Notes under the pieces: model-generated
The model's input: only the letters and a program-made list of their open reading frames with translations
The model's database searches: none
What the model was told of the DNA's origin: nothing
Made by a program: the position numbers and the translations under genes
Source: Alphaproteobacteria bacterium
Lineage (GTDB): Bacteria; Pseudomonadota; Alphaproteobacteria; Micropepsales; Micropepsaceae
Direction of reading: 5' to 3'
DNA length: 49,911 nucleotides
Assembly (NCBI GenBank): GCA_013389115.1
Contig: JACADY010000069.1
Coordinates: forward strand, 1 to 49,911
Part shown: piece by piece, positions 7,747-15,703 of the stretch
Layout of the letters: every line of letters begins with the position of its first letter
Numbering within the stretch: the first letter of the stretch is position 1

Positions 7747-9006
7747 ATGGACGTGACCGGCCTGAAACGCGACGCCTGCGCCGCGATCGACGCGATGGCG
7801 GGGGAATTGCTCTCCGTTTCTCATGACATCCACGCCAATCCGGAACTCAATTTCGCCGAGCGCTTTGCTGCCAAGCGCCTAGGCGCAGCCGTCACGGCAC
7901 ATGGTCTGCCACTCGTCGAATCGGCTTATTTCCTCGAAACCGCCTTCATGAGCGAATTCGGCCGACCGGAGCCCCAGCCAACCATCGCGATCCTGTCCGA
8001 GTATGACGCGCTGCCGGGTATCGGCCATGCGTGCGGCCACAACATCATCGCCTCGGCCGGCCTTGGCGCCATTCTTGGGCTATCGAAGTTGCAAGAGCGT
8101 CTGCCGGGCCGCATTCGCTATCTGGGGACGCCGGCCGAGGAAGGCGGCGGCGGCAAGGAGCTGATGGCGCAGGCAGGCGCCTTCGAGGGCCTCGATGCCG
8201 CGATGATGGTTCATCCATCGAGCGTCGAGCTGGTGACCATGCCCTGTCTTGCCCTTTCCAATCTCTGGGTCACCTATCATGGTCTGAGCGCCCATGCCTC
8301 CGCGATGCCCCACAGAGGCATAAATGCGCTCGATGCACTCGTTGCCGCTTATCAGGCGATTGCGGCCCTGCGGCAGCACATCAAGCCGACAGAACGCATT
8401 CATGGCATCATTACGGATGGCGGCCAGGCGCCTAACATCGTGCCGGAAAAGGCTTCGGGCTATTTTCTCGTCCGCGCGCATGACGCGAGGGATCTCGCGG
8501 CCCTGAAAAAGCGTGTACAAGGCTGCTTTGAGGCAGGTGCCGCAGCGACGGGCGCCAGGCTGGAGATGAGCTGGGGCAAGGTCGACTACCTTGATCTCAA
8601 GACGAGCTGGCCGATGGCCCACGCCTATAAGCGCAATGCCGAAGCCCTGGGCCGCAGCTTTCTGCCACTCGAAAAACTTCCCCCCGGGCTCGCCGGATCG
8701 ACCGACATGGGCAATATCAGTTACCGGGTGCCTTCGATCCACCCGATGATCGCCGTCGCGCCGCCGGACGTTGTAATCCACAACCCGGAATTCACGGCCT
8801 GGGCGAAATCGGACCGGGGCGACAAGGCGGTCATCGATGGCGCCAAGGCGATGGCCATGACAGCCCTCGATCTCCTGTGCGACGACGCCTTGCGGGGTCA
8901 GACGCGGGCTGAATTCGAAGCGAGCGGCCAGGATTCAAGAGCGGTAGCCAACGCCGCCTTCCATACCGACGGCCGGCTTGCAACCGCAGGCTGCGGCTGC
9001 TGTTGA
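7747..9006 (+). CDS. M20 family metallopeptidase / amidohydrolase
   Basis: A 419-residue two-domain zinc enzyme. ACGHN at 95-99 and EEGGGGK at 131-137 carry metal ligands and the catalytic glutamate, and VHPSS near 155-159 adds another ligand. The lid/dimerisation domain begins near WVTYHGLSAHASA, and a further ligand histidine lies in PDVVIHNPEF. The closest pattern is the Xaa-Arg dipeptidase / p-aminobenzoyl-glutamate hydrolase branch of M20, so an amide or dipeptide bond is cut; the real substrate is unknown. GGGGGAG precedes the ATG. The C-terminus ends in cysteines (AGCGCC), which is unusual. Confidence 0.9.
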   Translation: MDVTGLKRDACAAIDAMAGELLSVSHDIHANPELNFAERFAAKRLGAAVTAHGLPLVESAYFLETAFMSEFGRPEPQPTIAILSEYDALPGIGHACGHNIIASAGLGAILGLSKLQERLPGRIRYLGTPAEEGGGGKELMAQAGAFEGLDAAMMVHPSSVELVTMPCLALSNLWVTYHGLSAHASAMPHRGINALDALVAAYQAIAALRQHIKPTERIHGIITDGGQAPNIVPEKASGYFLVRAHDARDLAALKKRVQGCFEAGAAATGARLEMSWGKVDYLDLKTSWPMAHAYKRNAEALGRSFLPLEKLPPGLAGSTDMGNISYRVPSIHPMIAVAPPDVVIHNPEFTAWAKSDRGDKAVIDGAKAMAMTALDLLCDDALRGQTRAEFEASGQDSRAVANAAFHTDGRLATAGCGCC

Positions 9007-9196
9007 AGCATTGTCAGGCAAGGACGCAACAAGGGGCGCCGGCCATCCCGGACTCGGCCTGTTGCCCGCCCGCCTCATCAATTCACAGTTCCGCTCGTTG
9101 GATATTGCTTTCGGGAAAGAAATAGTCGCAAGTGGCCACCTTGGGGGAAGGTGCGACCGCACTCTCTCGTGGGTTCAATAGCCAAAGACGTTACAA

Positions 9197-10678
9197 ATGA
9201 TAACGCCGTTCGCTCTGTCCGCATGGGCGGAGATTGCCGCTTTCAGTTCCTTTGCGCTTTTTTGCGCATCGCTCTTGGTGATCTCGGTTCTGGCCGCCAA
9301 CCTTCTGATTTTGCTCGCACTTTTCGTTTCGAATCGTGAGCGGGGCATGGCAGATCTTCGCAATCCGCCGCCCTTGCCGCCCGACGCGCACCTGCCCCAT
9401 GTCCTCATTCAGCTTCCCACCTATAACGAGGCAGCTGTGGTCAGCCGGGCCCTCGAGGCGGCGTCCCGGATCGATTGGCCGATGGACAAGCTGCACATCC
9501 AGCTCCTGGATGACTCGACCGACCAGACCACCGAGATCGCGCGCGCGAAGGTAGAGGAGTTGCGCCGTCGCGGGGTCGATGCCTCCCTGCTGCATCGCGA
9601 CAATCGCGCGGGTTTCAAGGCCGGCGCCCTGGCAGAGGGCCTGCGCGCCCTGCCCTATGAGTTCGTTGCGGTTTTCGACGCCGATTTCGTTCCCCCGCGC
9701 GACTATCTGCGTCGGGCAATGCCATTCCTGATTGCAGACCCAAGAATGGCCTTCGTTCAAGGCCGCTGGGAGCATCTCAACATCGAGGAAAGCCTGCTCA
9801 CAAGGGCTCAGGCCCTCACCCTCGATGCGCATTTCGTCGTGGAGCAAAGCGCCCGGTCATGGACCGGCTTGCCGATGTCCTTCAACGGCTCCGGCGGCGT
9901 CTGGCGCCGCGATGCGATCGAGGATGCGGGCGGCTGGCAGTATGACACGCTGACAGAGGATCTCGACCTCTCCTGCCGGACGGTGTTGAACGGTTGGCGC
10001 AGCAAGTTCCTCGTCGACCTGCCCGTGCCTGGGGAGTTGCCGGACACCATCACCGCATGGCGCAACCAGCAGTTCCGGTGGACAAAGGGCTTTGCCCAGT
10101 GTGCGATGAAGCTGCTGGGGCCGATCTGGCGCTCATCGATGCCGGTGACCCACAAGGCGGCGCTGACGGTTCAGTTCTTTCAAGGCTGGGTCTACCCCGC
10201 CGGCGCGATTGCGCTATTGACCGCGCTTGCCCTTGTGGCCCTCTTTGGCGGCAAGCCGACCTATGAAGTGATGATCGGCCTATTCTCCTCGATGCTGGGT
10301 TTGACGGCTGTCGTGCTCATCATTTTGGCCGCGCAGCTCCATGTCGGGCGACCCATGCGGCTCAGCCTCGTTCCGACCATACTTACCGTGATGGCGCTGA
10401 ACAGCGGCTTGGCCCTGTCCAACAGTCGGGCGATTTGGGAAGCGGTGATTGGCCAGAAATCGGCCTTCGTGCGCACGCCAAAGCGCGGCGACGGCGCGAA
10501 AATCATAACCAAGCCCACCGGCGGCAGTGTCTCGGGCGTGCCGGAGATTGCCTTGGCGGTCCTCTCCGTCGCGGTCGTCGTTGCCTATGACGCGTGGTAT
10601 TCGCCCTTCCTTGCCGTGACGGTCACGGGCCTCGCGGTTGTTGGCGGCGCCGCTTTTTCCTCCACCCGCTCGCGATAA
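9197..10678 (+). CDS. Processive family 2 glycosyltransferase, cellulose-synthase-like
   Basis: A 493-residue inner-membrane glycosyltransferase. One N-terminal membrane helix (about 25-45) is followed by a cytoplasmic GT-A domain with IQLPTYNE (71-78), DDS (105-107), DAD (161-163), TED (253-255) and QQFRW (291-295). Together these are the D,D,D,QxxRW set of processive polymerising enzymes. At least four further helices follow (about 325-345, 355-375, 385-400 and 445-470). The lead domain lacks PilZ. The product could be a beta-glucan or a glucosyl lipid; no cellulose-operon partners are adjacent. No clear ribosome binding site is present before ATG 9197. Confidence 0.92.
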   Translation: MITPFALSAWAEIAAFSSFALFCASLLVISVLAANLLILLALFVSNRERGMADLRNPPPLPPDAHLPHVLIQLPTYNEAAVVSRALEAASRIDWPMDKLHIQLLDDSTDQTTEIARAKVEELRRRGVDASLLHRDNRAGFKAGALAEGLRALPYEFVAVFDADFVPPRDYLRRAMPFLIADPRMAFVQGRWEHLNIEESLLTRAQALTLDAHFVVEQSARSWTGLPMSFNGSGGVWRRDAIEDAGGWQYDTLTEDLDLSCRTVLNGWRSKFLVDLPVPGELPDTITAWRNQQFRWTKGFAQCAMKLLGPIWRSSMPVTHKAALTVQFFQGWVYPAGAIALLTALALVALFGGKPTYEVMIGLFSSMLGLTAVVLIILAAQLHVGRPMRLSLVPTILTVMALNSGLALSNSRAIWEAVIGQKSAFVRTPKRGDGAKIITKPTGGSVSGVPEIALAVLSVAVVVAYDAWYSPFLAVTVTGLAVVGGAAFSSTRSR

Positions 10679-10679
10679 C

Positions 10680-10717
10680 AAAAAGCGCGCTCCCGGCCCG
10701 CCAGGGTGGGAACGCGC
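10680..10717 (-). terminator. Intrinsic terminator of the CVNH/crystallin gene
   Basis: Ten-base arms GCGCGCTCCC (10685-10694) and GGGAACGCGC (10708-10717), paired except for one G-T, with a 13-base loop. Read on the minus strand the stem is followed by TTTTT (10684-10680). It lies about 40 bases beyond the stop of the minus-strand gene and immediately after the GT2 stop on the other strand. Confidence 0.8.
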
Positions 10718-10755
10718 TCCAGCATCCGCCCACGTTCGAATGAGGGCGTGAGCCC

Positions 10756-11526
10756 TCAGTCGAGACGACGCACCGAAGAGACCCGCCCACGCACCTTCGA
10801 GGGAAGGTTCTGGCTGCCGTCGATGGTCACGCACGATCCGCGATAGTGGCTGTCCGTGCAAAGCTGCCAGACGCCACCAGTAATCTGCACGCTATCGGCG
10901 CGATCGTTGAAGAGGCCATCGAGATTGGGTCGATCACCCTCGATCCTCACATTCGATCCGCGATAATCGTAGTAGTCATAGAGCGTGATCGATCCGCGCC
11001 GTTGAGGCGGGCGCGGATAGGACGGACCGCCCTCTTCGCAGAAAAGATCTCCGCGCGCATAGCCGACGGGGCCACCGTGGCACTGCCGCAAGTCGATCGA
11101 CTCGGTACGATAGCGGCCATAACGGTCTGGACAACGGGCTGAGAACACCGATCCATCGACGTCGCCGTCGACGCAATACTCGCGCCATGAACCGCGTGGC
11201 AGCCGATACCCACGCCTGCCGTGATCATCATCATCATCCCAATCAGGCCGGTCATAACCCGAGCGGCAGGCAAGGCGGCCATTATCATTGACGATGTCGC
11301 CCCTGCAGCCACGATAGTTTAGCGCCGTGGAGCGCCAGCGTCCGCGATTGTCGGGGCACTCGGCATAAACTTGAGGATCCTGCACCCAGAACGGATCGAC
11401 CTGCACGTTTCGGCATTCCTCAAGATAGCTGCCCTGAGGATAGTCTCCGCTGCGCGCCTGAGCATCCGGCGCGCTGAGAATGACGGCCGCCACGGCACTT
11501 GCGGCAAAGAGAGAAGTTTTCAGCAT
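10756..11526 (-). CDS. Exported protein with two CVNH-like domains and a beta/gamma-crystallin domain
   Basis: A 256-residue secreted protein. Residues 1-25 are a signal peptide (hydrophobic core, DAQARS cleavage region). Residues about 31-90 match the CVNH fold: GSYLEEC, then YAECPDNRGRW, then LNYRGC and DIVNDNGRLAC, with four regularly spaced cysteines. After an acidic DWDDDDDH linker, residues about 110-165 repeat it: GSWREYC, SARCPDRYGRY, DLRQC, GDLFC. After a proline-rich spacer, about 180-256 read as two crystallin-type Greek-key motifs (ITLYDYYDYRGSNVRI; CTDSHYRGSCVTI). CVNH domains bind glycans and crystallin motifs often bind Ca2+ (family knowledge). AGGA precedes ATG 11526. Its own terminator follows. 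Confidence 0.85.
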   Translation of the reverse strand: MLKTSLFAASAVAAVILSAPDAQARSGDYPQGSYLEECRNVQVDPFWVQDPQVYAECPDNRGRWRSTALNYRGCRGDIVNDNGRLACRSGYDRPDWDDDDDHGRRGYRLPRGSWREYCVDGDVDGSVFSARCPDRYGRYRTESIDLRQCHGGPVGYARGDLFCEEGGPSYPRPPQRRGSITLYDYYDYRGSNVRIEGDRPNLDGLFNDRADSVQITGGVWQLCTDSHYRGSCVTIDGSQNLPSKVRGRVSSVRRLD

Positions 11527-11674
11527 GGCTTCATCCTGGCGAGTTGCGGCAAACATCCGCGTTACGCCTACATAAACGGCAATTCGCCCTGAATAGCGCA
11601 TGAACTGAGACAAAGCGGAAGGCGGCGCGCGCCGATTGCAGATCACAGGTAAGGCAACAAGCGTTGCCCGGCGT

Positions 11675-12151
11675 TCACTTCAGCCGCCGGCGTGTCTCTG
11701 GCGACGCACCCGGCCCGGCATGCGCCACAACATCGCGGGCTTCGACCAGGCCGCCGCAGTGAGAACAGGTCAGCCTGGCACGAAAGTCGTGACCGCAGGC
11801 CTTGTGGCGGTGCAGCACGGGCGGACCATCCGCTCCGGCATAATAGGCATCGCCCCAGTGAACAAGCGCACACAGCGCTGGGTAAAGATCGAGCCCCTTC
11901 TGCGTCAGGCGGTACTCATGGCGGGGGGGCCTTGCCTGATAGGCACGCCGCTCGAGCACGCCCTCATCGACAAGCAGCGCAAGGCGCTCCGTCAATACCC
12001 TGCGCGCGATGCCCAGACTTTCCTGGAACTCCTCGAATCGGCGCACTCGCATGAACGCATCGCGCAGGATGAGCAGCGTCCAGCGGTCGCCGATCACCGC
12101 CATCGCGCGCGCAAGAGAGCAATTCGCGGTTTCCAGTTCATCCCATCGCAC
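11675..12151 (-). CDS. HxlR family transcriptional regulator
   Basis: A winged-helix MarR-like DNA-binding protein of 158 residues. CSLARAMAVIGDRWTLLILRDAF is the signature first helix pair; FEEFQESLGIARRVLTERL is the recognition region, and RPPRHEYRLTQKG the wing. A C-terminal tail has CGHDF and CSHCGG, two Cys/His pairs that may bind a metal, as in some HxlR members. I chose GTG at 12151 because GAGGA lies six bases upstream and homologues start just before the domain; the frame extends to an ATG at 12214 without a ribosome site. The target gene is unknown; a palindrome at 12175-12191 suggests autoregulation. Confidence 0.85.
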   Translation of the reverse strand: MRWDELETANCSLARAMAVIGDRWTLLILRDAFMRVRRFEEFQESLGIARRVLTERLALLVDEGVLERRAYQARPPRHEYRLTQKGLDLYPALCALVHWGDAYYAGADGPPVLHRHKACGHDFRARLTCSHCGGLVEARDVVAHAGPGASPETRRRLK

Positions 12152-12174
12152 AGGCAGTCCTCGCTCACGACCAT

Positions 12175-12191
12175 AGTCTTGTTTCAAGACT
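12175..12191. promoter_or_regulatory. Candidate operator of the HxlR gene
   Basis: A perfect palindrome AGTCTTG-TTT-CAAGACT lies 24 bases upstream of the GTG start. Placement before a regulator gene suggests a self-binding site. No binding evidence exists. Confidence 0.45.
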
Positions 12192-12253
12192 TGATCGCGA
12201 AAGCAATAGCACAAGGCATATCCGCCAAAAAAGGCGGGGACTGGGACCAGTTT

Positions 12254-13438
12254 TCAAACGGTGAATTCTTCCTCGCACAGCGAGAGGAGTCCGTGGTCTC
12301 CGGCAATGGGGCCTGCACACTGGAGTGCTAGCGTGTTGATGAACGCGTCGGGATCGATGATCTCTTCGGGCGAAAACACGCCGAAACGACGACCGAATCC
12401 CTGTTGAAAGAGCGGCAGCGAAAGCGCCAGCGGAATGCTTGTCGCGCCGGCCATGCCACCGGGGGGCATGCGCCTGCCCCCCGCCGCTGCGACCGCCTTT
12501 TTGCCATTCCGCAGCCCGCTGGCCCAGGCAAAGAGGCTCGGGCCGGCGGCATGACGAGGATCCCTCTTGGGAAGACCCCGCTTTCGGCGCATTTCCTTGA
12601 CGATTTCATCCGCTGCCTGGCGAACGGTAATCGCGCCCGCATCGACGAGGCTCGCGATCAGACGCAGGCCCTCGAACGCTTCTGCAGGGCCAATCATGGC
12701 GTTGTAGCACTGGCGCAGATGCGGAACGCTTCGCGGCAGCGTCACGGCCTCAGGGTGGCCAACCGACCATACCGCGAGCGGCCCCAACCCGGGATAATGG
12801 ATGGACGCCGAGGCGAGCGGCTTAACGTCCTCAAACTTTCCATCAACCAAAACGCGAATGCTGCCGGTAAGCTGCTGGACCCAGTGAACGACGGCAGCGC
12901 TTGCGCCTGTGGCGTGAGGACGTTGACTCTCGAGAGCCTCAAGATCTTCGTCGCTGCCCTCGATCGACCAGCACGTAACGAGCGTATCCACCTCATCCAG
13001 TGCACCTGCAGCCTTGAGCGCAAGGAGGTTTGTTACGCCCGGGCTTGCGCCAAGCCCGATGATCGCGGTAACGCCGTTTTCCTGCGCCCGCCTCGACAGC
13101 GCCAGCATCGTGAGGGTCGGCTCCCAGTCATCACAGATATCGGCATAGTGCCTGCCAACTTCGATCACCTGTTCGAGCACCGGAACACCGAGCACATAGA
13201 ACGGTCCAACCGTGTTCAGCACGACATCGTGCGAGGCGATCGCGGTCTTCATCGCCGAGCGGTCATTTACATCCAGCCGCAAGGATACGGCCTTCGGGCC
13301 AAGGGCGTGCGCGACCGAGCGCGCATGCCGGCCATCGAGGTCGGCAACCGTTACCAGATCAACGAAGGGGTACTGGACTGCCTCGCGCGACGCGACCTGG
13401 CCCATGCCTCCCGCGCCCCCCAGAACGAGTACCTTCAT
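12254..13438 (-). CDS. Saccharopine dehydrogenase family protein
   Basis: A 394-residue oxidoreductase-like protein. The N-terminal Rossmann domain starts MKVLVLGGAGGMGQVA with the GGAGGMG nucleotide motif, followed by the strand VTVADLD, whose aspartates favour NAD over NADP, and by VLNTVGPF, typical of the saccharopine dehydrogenase/reductase superfamily. IIGLGASPGVTNLLA is the conserved segment opening the second domain. Members act in lysine, polyamine and carboxynorspermidine metabolism; which applies here is unclear. The start at 13438 is preceded by GGGAGAG. It is divergent from a TetR gene with twin operators between them, so it is probably the regulated target. Confidence 0.85.
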   Translation of the reverse strand: MKVLVLGGAGGMGQVASREAVQYPFVDLVTVADLDGRHARSVAHALGPKAVSLRLDVNDRSAMKTAIASHDVVLNTVGPFYVLGVPVLEQVIEVGRHYADICDDWEPTLTMLALSRRAQENGVTAIIGLGASPGVTNLLALKAAGALDEVDTLVTCWSIEGSDEDLEALESQRPHATGASAAVVHWVQQLTGSIRVLVDGKFEDVKPLASASIHYPGLGPLAVWSVGHPEAVTLPRSVPHLRQCYNAMIGPAEAFEGLRLIASLVDAGAITVRQAADEIVKEMRRKRGLPKRDPRHAAGPSLFAWASGLRNGKKAVAAAGGRRMPPGGMAGATSIPLALSLPLFQQGFGRRFGVFSPEEIIDPDAFINTLALQCAGPIAGDHGLLSLCEEEFTV

Positions 13439-13479
13439 CGGCCGCTCTCTCCCTGCTCTTGTAGTGTGCATGCTCAAAC

Positions 13480-13530
13480 CATCACAACAATTGTTATGAG
13501 AGTCAAGCACATCACAACACTTGTTATGAT
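13480..13530. promoter_or_regulatory. Twin operators in the divergent TetR / saccharopine-dehydrogenase promoter region
   Basis: Two near-identical imperfect palindromes, TCACAACAATTGTTATGA (13482-13499) and TCACAACACTTGTTATGA (13512-13529), have centres exactly 30 bases apart, close to three helical turns. Between them, on the minus strand, TTGACT makes a plausible -35 for the dehydrogenase gene, so the downstream copy would cover the spacer and -10. The arrangement fits a TetR repressor controlling both genes. Confidence 0.7.
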
Positions 13531-13556
13531 CTCAGGAATGCATGTAGAGAAAGGTC

Positions 13557-14168
13557 ATGCCGCCCAAGCCGAACGATAGTCAGCAATCCGCCTCGCATGA
13601 GCGCCGCAGCGACGTGGCGCGCGCGGCATGGACCGTTATCGCCCGCGACGGGCTGGATCGGGCTTCCCTGCGCGCGATCGCAGAAGAGCTGGGCTGCACG
13701 ACAGGCGTGCTTACCCACTATTTCCGAGACAAGGACGCGCTGCTCTCTTTCGCGCTGGAAACAATCCTCGCGGAATTGAATCTGGAGACCCTCGACCCCG
13801 CGGCTGAAAACCTGGCAATGTCGGAGGTGCGCTGCATCCTGCACCGCATCATTCCACTTCACGAGGAATCAGCGAAGTGGTGGCGGGTTTGGCTTTCCTT
13901 CACCGTCGCCTCGCTGACCAGCACCCGCCAATCCGGGCGGCATCGCGCGCTTTATGCGCGTTTGCGCGCGCTATGGACCGAACTTTTTCGCAACATGCAG
14001 CGGCGGGGCACTCTGCTTGCCGACCTTGATGTGGCGCTTGAGGCTGAAGCATTGCTCTGCCTGGTTGATGGCGTCGGCATACAGGCGCTGATCTCTCCCG
14101 AGGCGCTCACGCCTGCGCGGCAACTGGCAATCATTGATGCCCATCTGAAGAAGATCACCGCCCGCTGA
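13557..14168 (+). CDS. TetR family transcriptional regulator
   Basis: A 203-residue one-component repressor. Residues about 14-60 form the TetR helix-turn-helix domain: ARAAWTVIARDGLDRASLRAIAEELGCTTGVLTHYFRDKDALL. The C-terminal domain is all helical and would bind a small ligand; its BetI-like features (HRALYARLRALWTELFRNM, LVDGVGIQAL) are visible. AAAGG precedes the ATG. It is transcribed away from the saccharopine-dehydrogenase-like gene and the two share a 118-base region holding twin operators, so that gene and tetR itself are the likely targets. The ligand is unknown. Confidence 0.9.
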   Translation: MPPKPNDSQQSASHERRSDVARAAWTVIARDGLDRASLRAIAEELGCTTGVLTHYFRDKDALLSFALETILAELNLETLDPAAENLAMSEVRCILHRIIPLHEESAKWWRVWLSFTVASLTSTRQSGRHRALYARLRALWTELFRNMQRRGTLLADLDVALEAEALLCLVDGVGIQALISPEALTPARQLAIIDAHLKKITAR

Positions 14169-14293
14169 CAAAGGCGGCAATTCAAGACGGGCGCATCGGC
14201 CCCTCCACCCTTCAGGAAGGGGTTTGCGAGATAGGGAATTGACCATGGTCTTATAAAGAGACTTACTGGACCTCCTTAAAGCGGGAGCTTGCC

Positions 14294-15037
14294 ATGATCA
14301 AACGAAACGCAACCGCGGCCATCATCGGCGCCGGCGACTACATCGGCGCTGCGATTTGTGAGCGCTTCGCGGCCGAAGGCTATGTGATCGCCGCGGGTCG
14401 CCGCACGGCGGAAAAACTCCTCCCCCTCAAGGCGAGGATCGAAGCTGCGGGCGGCGAATGCCTGGCGCGAGGGCTCGATGCTCGCAATGAAGCCGAAGTC
14501 GTCGCTTTCCTCACAGAAGCAGAAGCCCGCGCGCCGCTGGAGGTTTGCGTCTTCAATCCTGGCGCAAACGTCAATTTCCCCCTACTCGATACGACCGAGC
14601 GCGTTTTCCGCAAGGTTTGGGAACTCGCCTGCTATGGCGGTTTTCTCACCGGACGCGAGGCCGCGCGCTTGATGCTGCAAAGGGGCAAGGGATCGATACT
14701 CTTCACCGGCGCGACGGCAAGCCTGCGCGGCGGTATCGGCTATGCGGCCTTTGCAAGCGCCAAGGCGGGCCTGCGCAACCTCGCGCAGAGCATGGCGCGC
14801 GAACTCGGCCCCAAGGGGATCCATGTCGCGCATCTCATCATCGATGCCGGGGTCGATACCGCATTCGTGCGCGAACGGATCAAGGCGGCCGCTGGCGAGG
14901 AGGCGCTGGCCAATCTTCGTCCCGATCAATTGATGGAACCGCGCTCGGTCGCGCAGGCTTATTGGAACATCCACACTCAATCGCGCGACGCATGGACCTT
15001 CGAGATGGATTTGCGCCCTTACGCGGAGAAATGGTGA
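14294..15037 (+). CDS. SDR family protein with atypical active site
   Basis: A 247-residue Rossmann protein of short-chain dehydrogenase shape. The cofactor motif is GAGDYIG rather than TGxxxGIG, the NNAG motif reads NPGA, and the catalytic YxxxK is FASAK: the tyrosine is phenylalanine while the lysine and a preceding serine (GATAS) remain. A branch of SDR proteins with this FASAK-GLRNLAQS pattern exists (from memory), so the change is probably inherited rather than a recent mutation. Catalysis by the usual proton relay is doubtful. GGGAG precedes the ATG. The stop overlaps the start of the next gene as TGATG, so the two are translationally coupled. Confidence 0.85.
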   Translation: MIKRNATAAIIGAGDYIGAAICERFAAEGYVIAAGRRTAEKLLPLKARIEAAGGECLARGLDARNEAEVVAFLTEAEARAPLEVCVFNPGANVNFPLLDTTERVFRKVWELACYGGFLTGREAARLMLQRGKGSILFTGATASLRGGIGYAAFASAKAGLRNLAQSMARELGPKGIHVAHLIIDAGVDTAFVRERIKAAAGEEALANLRPDQLMEPRSVAQAYWNIHTQSRDAWTFEMDLRPYAEKW

Positions 15038-15639
15038 TGAACCCGGAATTCCTGTTCGATGTGGCAAGTCCCAACGCCTATTTTGCTCATAGGGTGATCC
15101 CGCAGGTCGAGGCCCGCACGGGCACGCGATTTGTGTACAGGCCCGTGCTGCTGGGCGGGCTTTTCAAGCTGACGAACAACCAGGCGCCGATGATCGCTTT
15201 TGCCGGCGTCCCCAAAAAACTCGCTTATGAAGCGCTTGAGATTGAGCGCTTCATCACCCGGCACCAACTCACGAAGTTCAGGATGAACCCGCATTTCCCG
15301 CTGAACACGCTGGGGATCATGCGCACCTGTATCGCGGCAGAGCTTGAGGGCGACTTGATGCCTTTCGTTGAGGCGGCGTTCGCCCTCACATGGGAGGAGG
15401 GCATCAAATTGGATGACCCCGCGATCATGGCGGGTGCGATGCGTGCCAAGGGGATCCCCATCGACCGGCTGATGGCCCGGGCGCAGGAGCCCGACGTGAA
15501 GCAAAGACTGTTGCACAATACAGAAGAGGCGGCCGAGCGCGGCGCCTTTGGGATCCCGACCTTTTTTGTCGGAAACGAGATCTATTTCGGCAAGGACCGC
15601 TTCACTGACGTGGAGGAGGAAATCCGGCGCGCTGGGTGA
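15037..15639 (+). CDS. 2-hydroxychromene-2-carboxylate isomerase family protein (DsbA/GST-kappa fold)
   Basis: A 200-residue thioredoxin-fold protein of the NahD/GST kappa group. The N-terminal FLFDVASPNAYFAH carries the DxxSPxxY pattern in which the serine, not a CxxC pair, engages glutathione. YRPVLLGGLFK follows, and the cis-proline loop appears as GIPTFFVGN near residue 177. Family members isomerise 2-hydroxychromene-2-carboxylate in naphthalene breakdown or act as glutathione transferases. No aromatic degradation genes are adjacent, so the substrate is open. It overlaps the upstream SDR stop codon (TGATG). Confidence 0.88.
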   Translation: MNPEFLFDVASPNAYFAHRVIPQVEARTGTRFVYRPVLLGGLFKLTNNQAPMIAFAGVPKKLAYEALEIERFITRHQLTKFRMNPHFPLNTLGIMRTCIAAELEGDLMPFVEAAFALTWEEGIKLDDPAIMAGAMRAKGIPIDRLMARAQEPDVKQRLLHNTEEAAERGAFGIPTFFVGNEIYFGKDRFTDVEEEIRRAG

Positions 15640-15703
15640 AGTCCCCAAGCGCGGAGCCGCCCCCATAAAGGCGGCCGTTCATGCTGGCGAACCAGGGCCT
15701 CGC

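Noticed and set aside
12404-13579. A 391-residue plus-strand frame opposite the saccharopine-dehydrogenase-like gene
   Set aside because: Antisense shadow rich in Arg/His; it would also run through the twin operators and the tetR start.
14545-15036. A long N-terminal extension of the isomerase
   Set aside because: It reads the upstream SDR gene in another frame; the true start is the coupled ATG at 15037.
15656-15675. GCCGCC...GGCGGC hairpin between the isomerase and lipoprotein genes as a terminator
   Set aside because: Six-base stem without any T tract on either strand.
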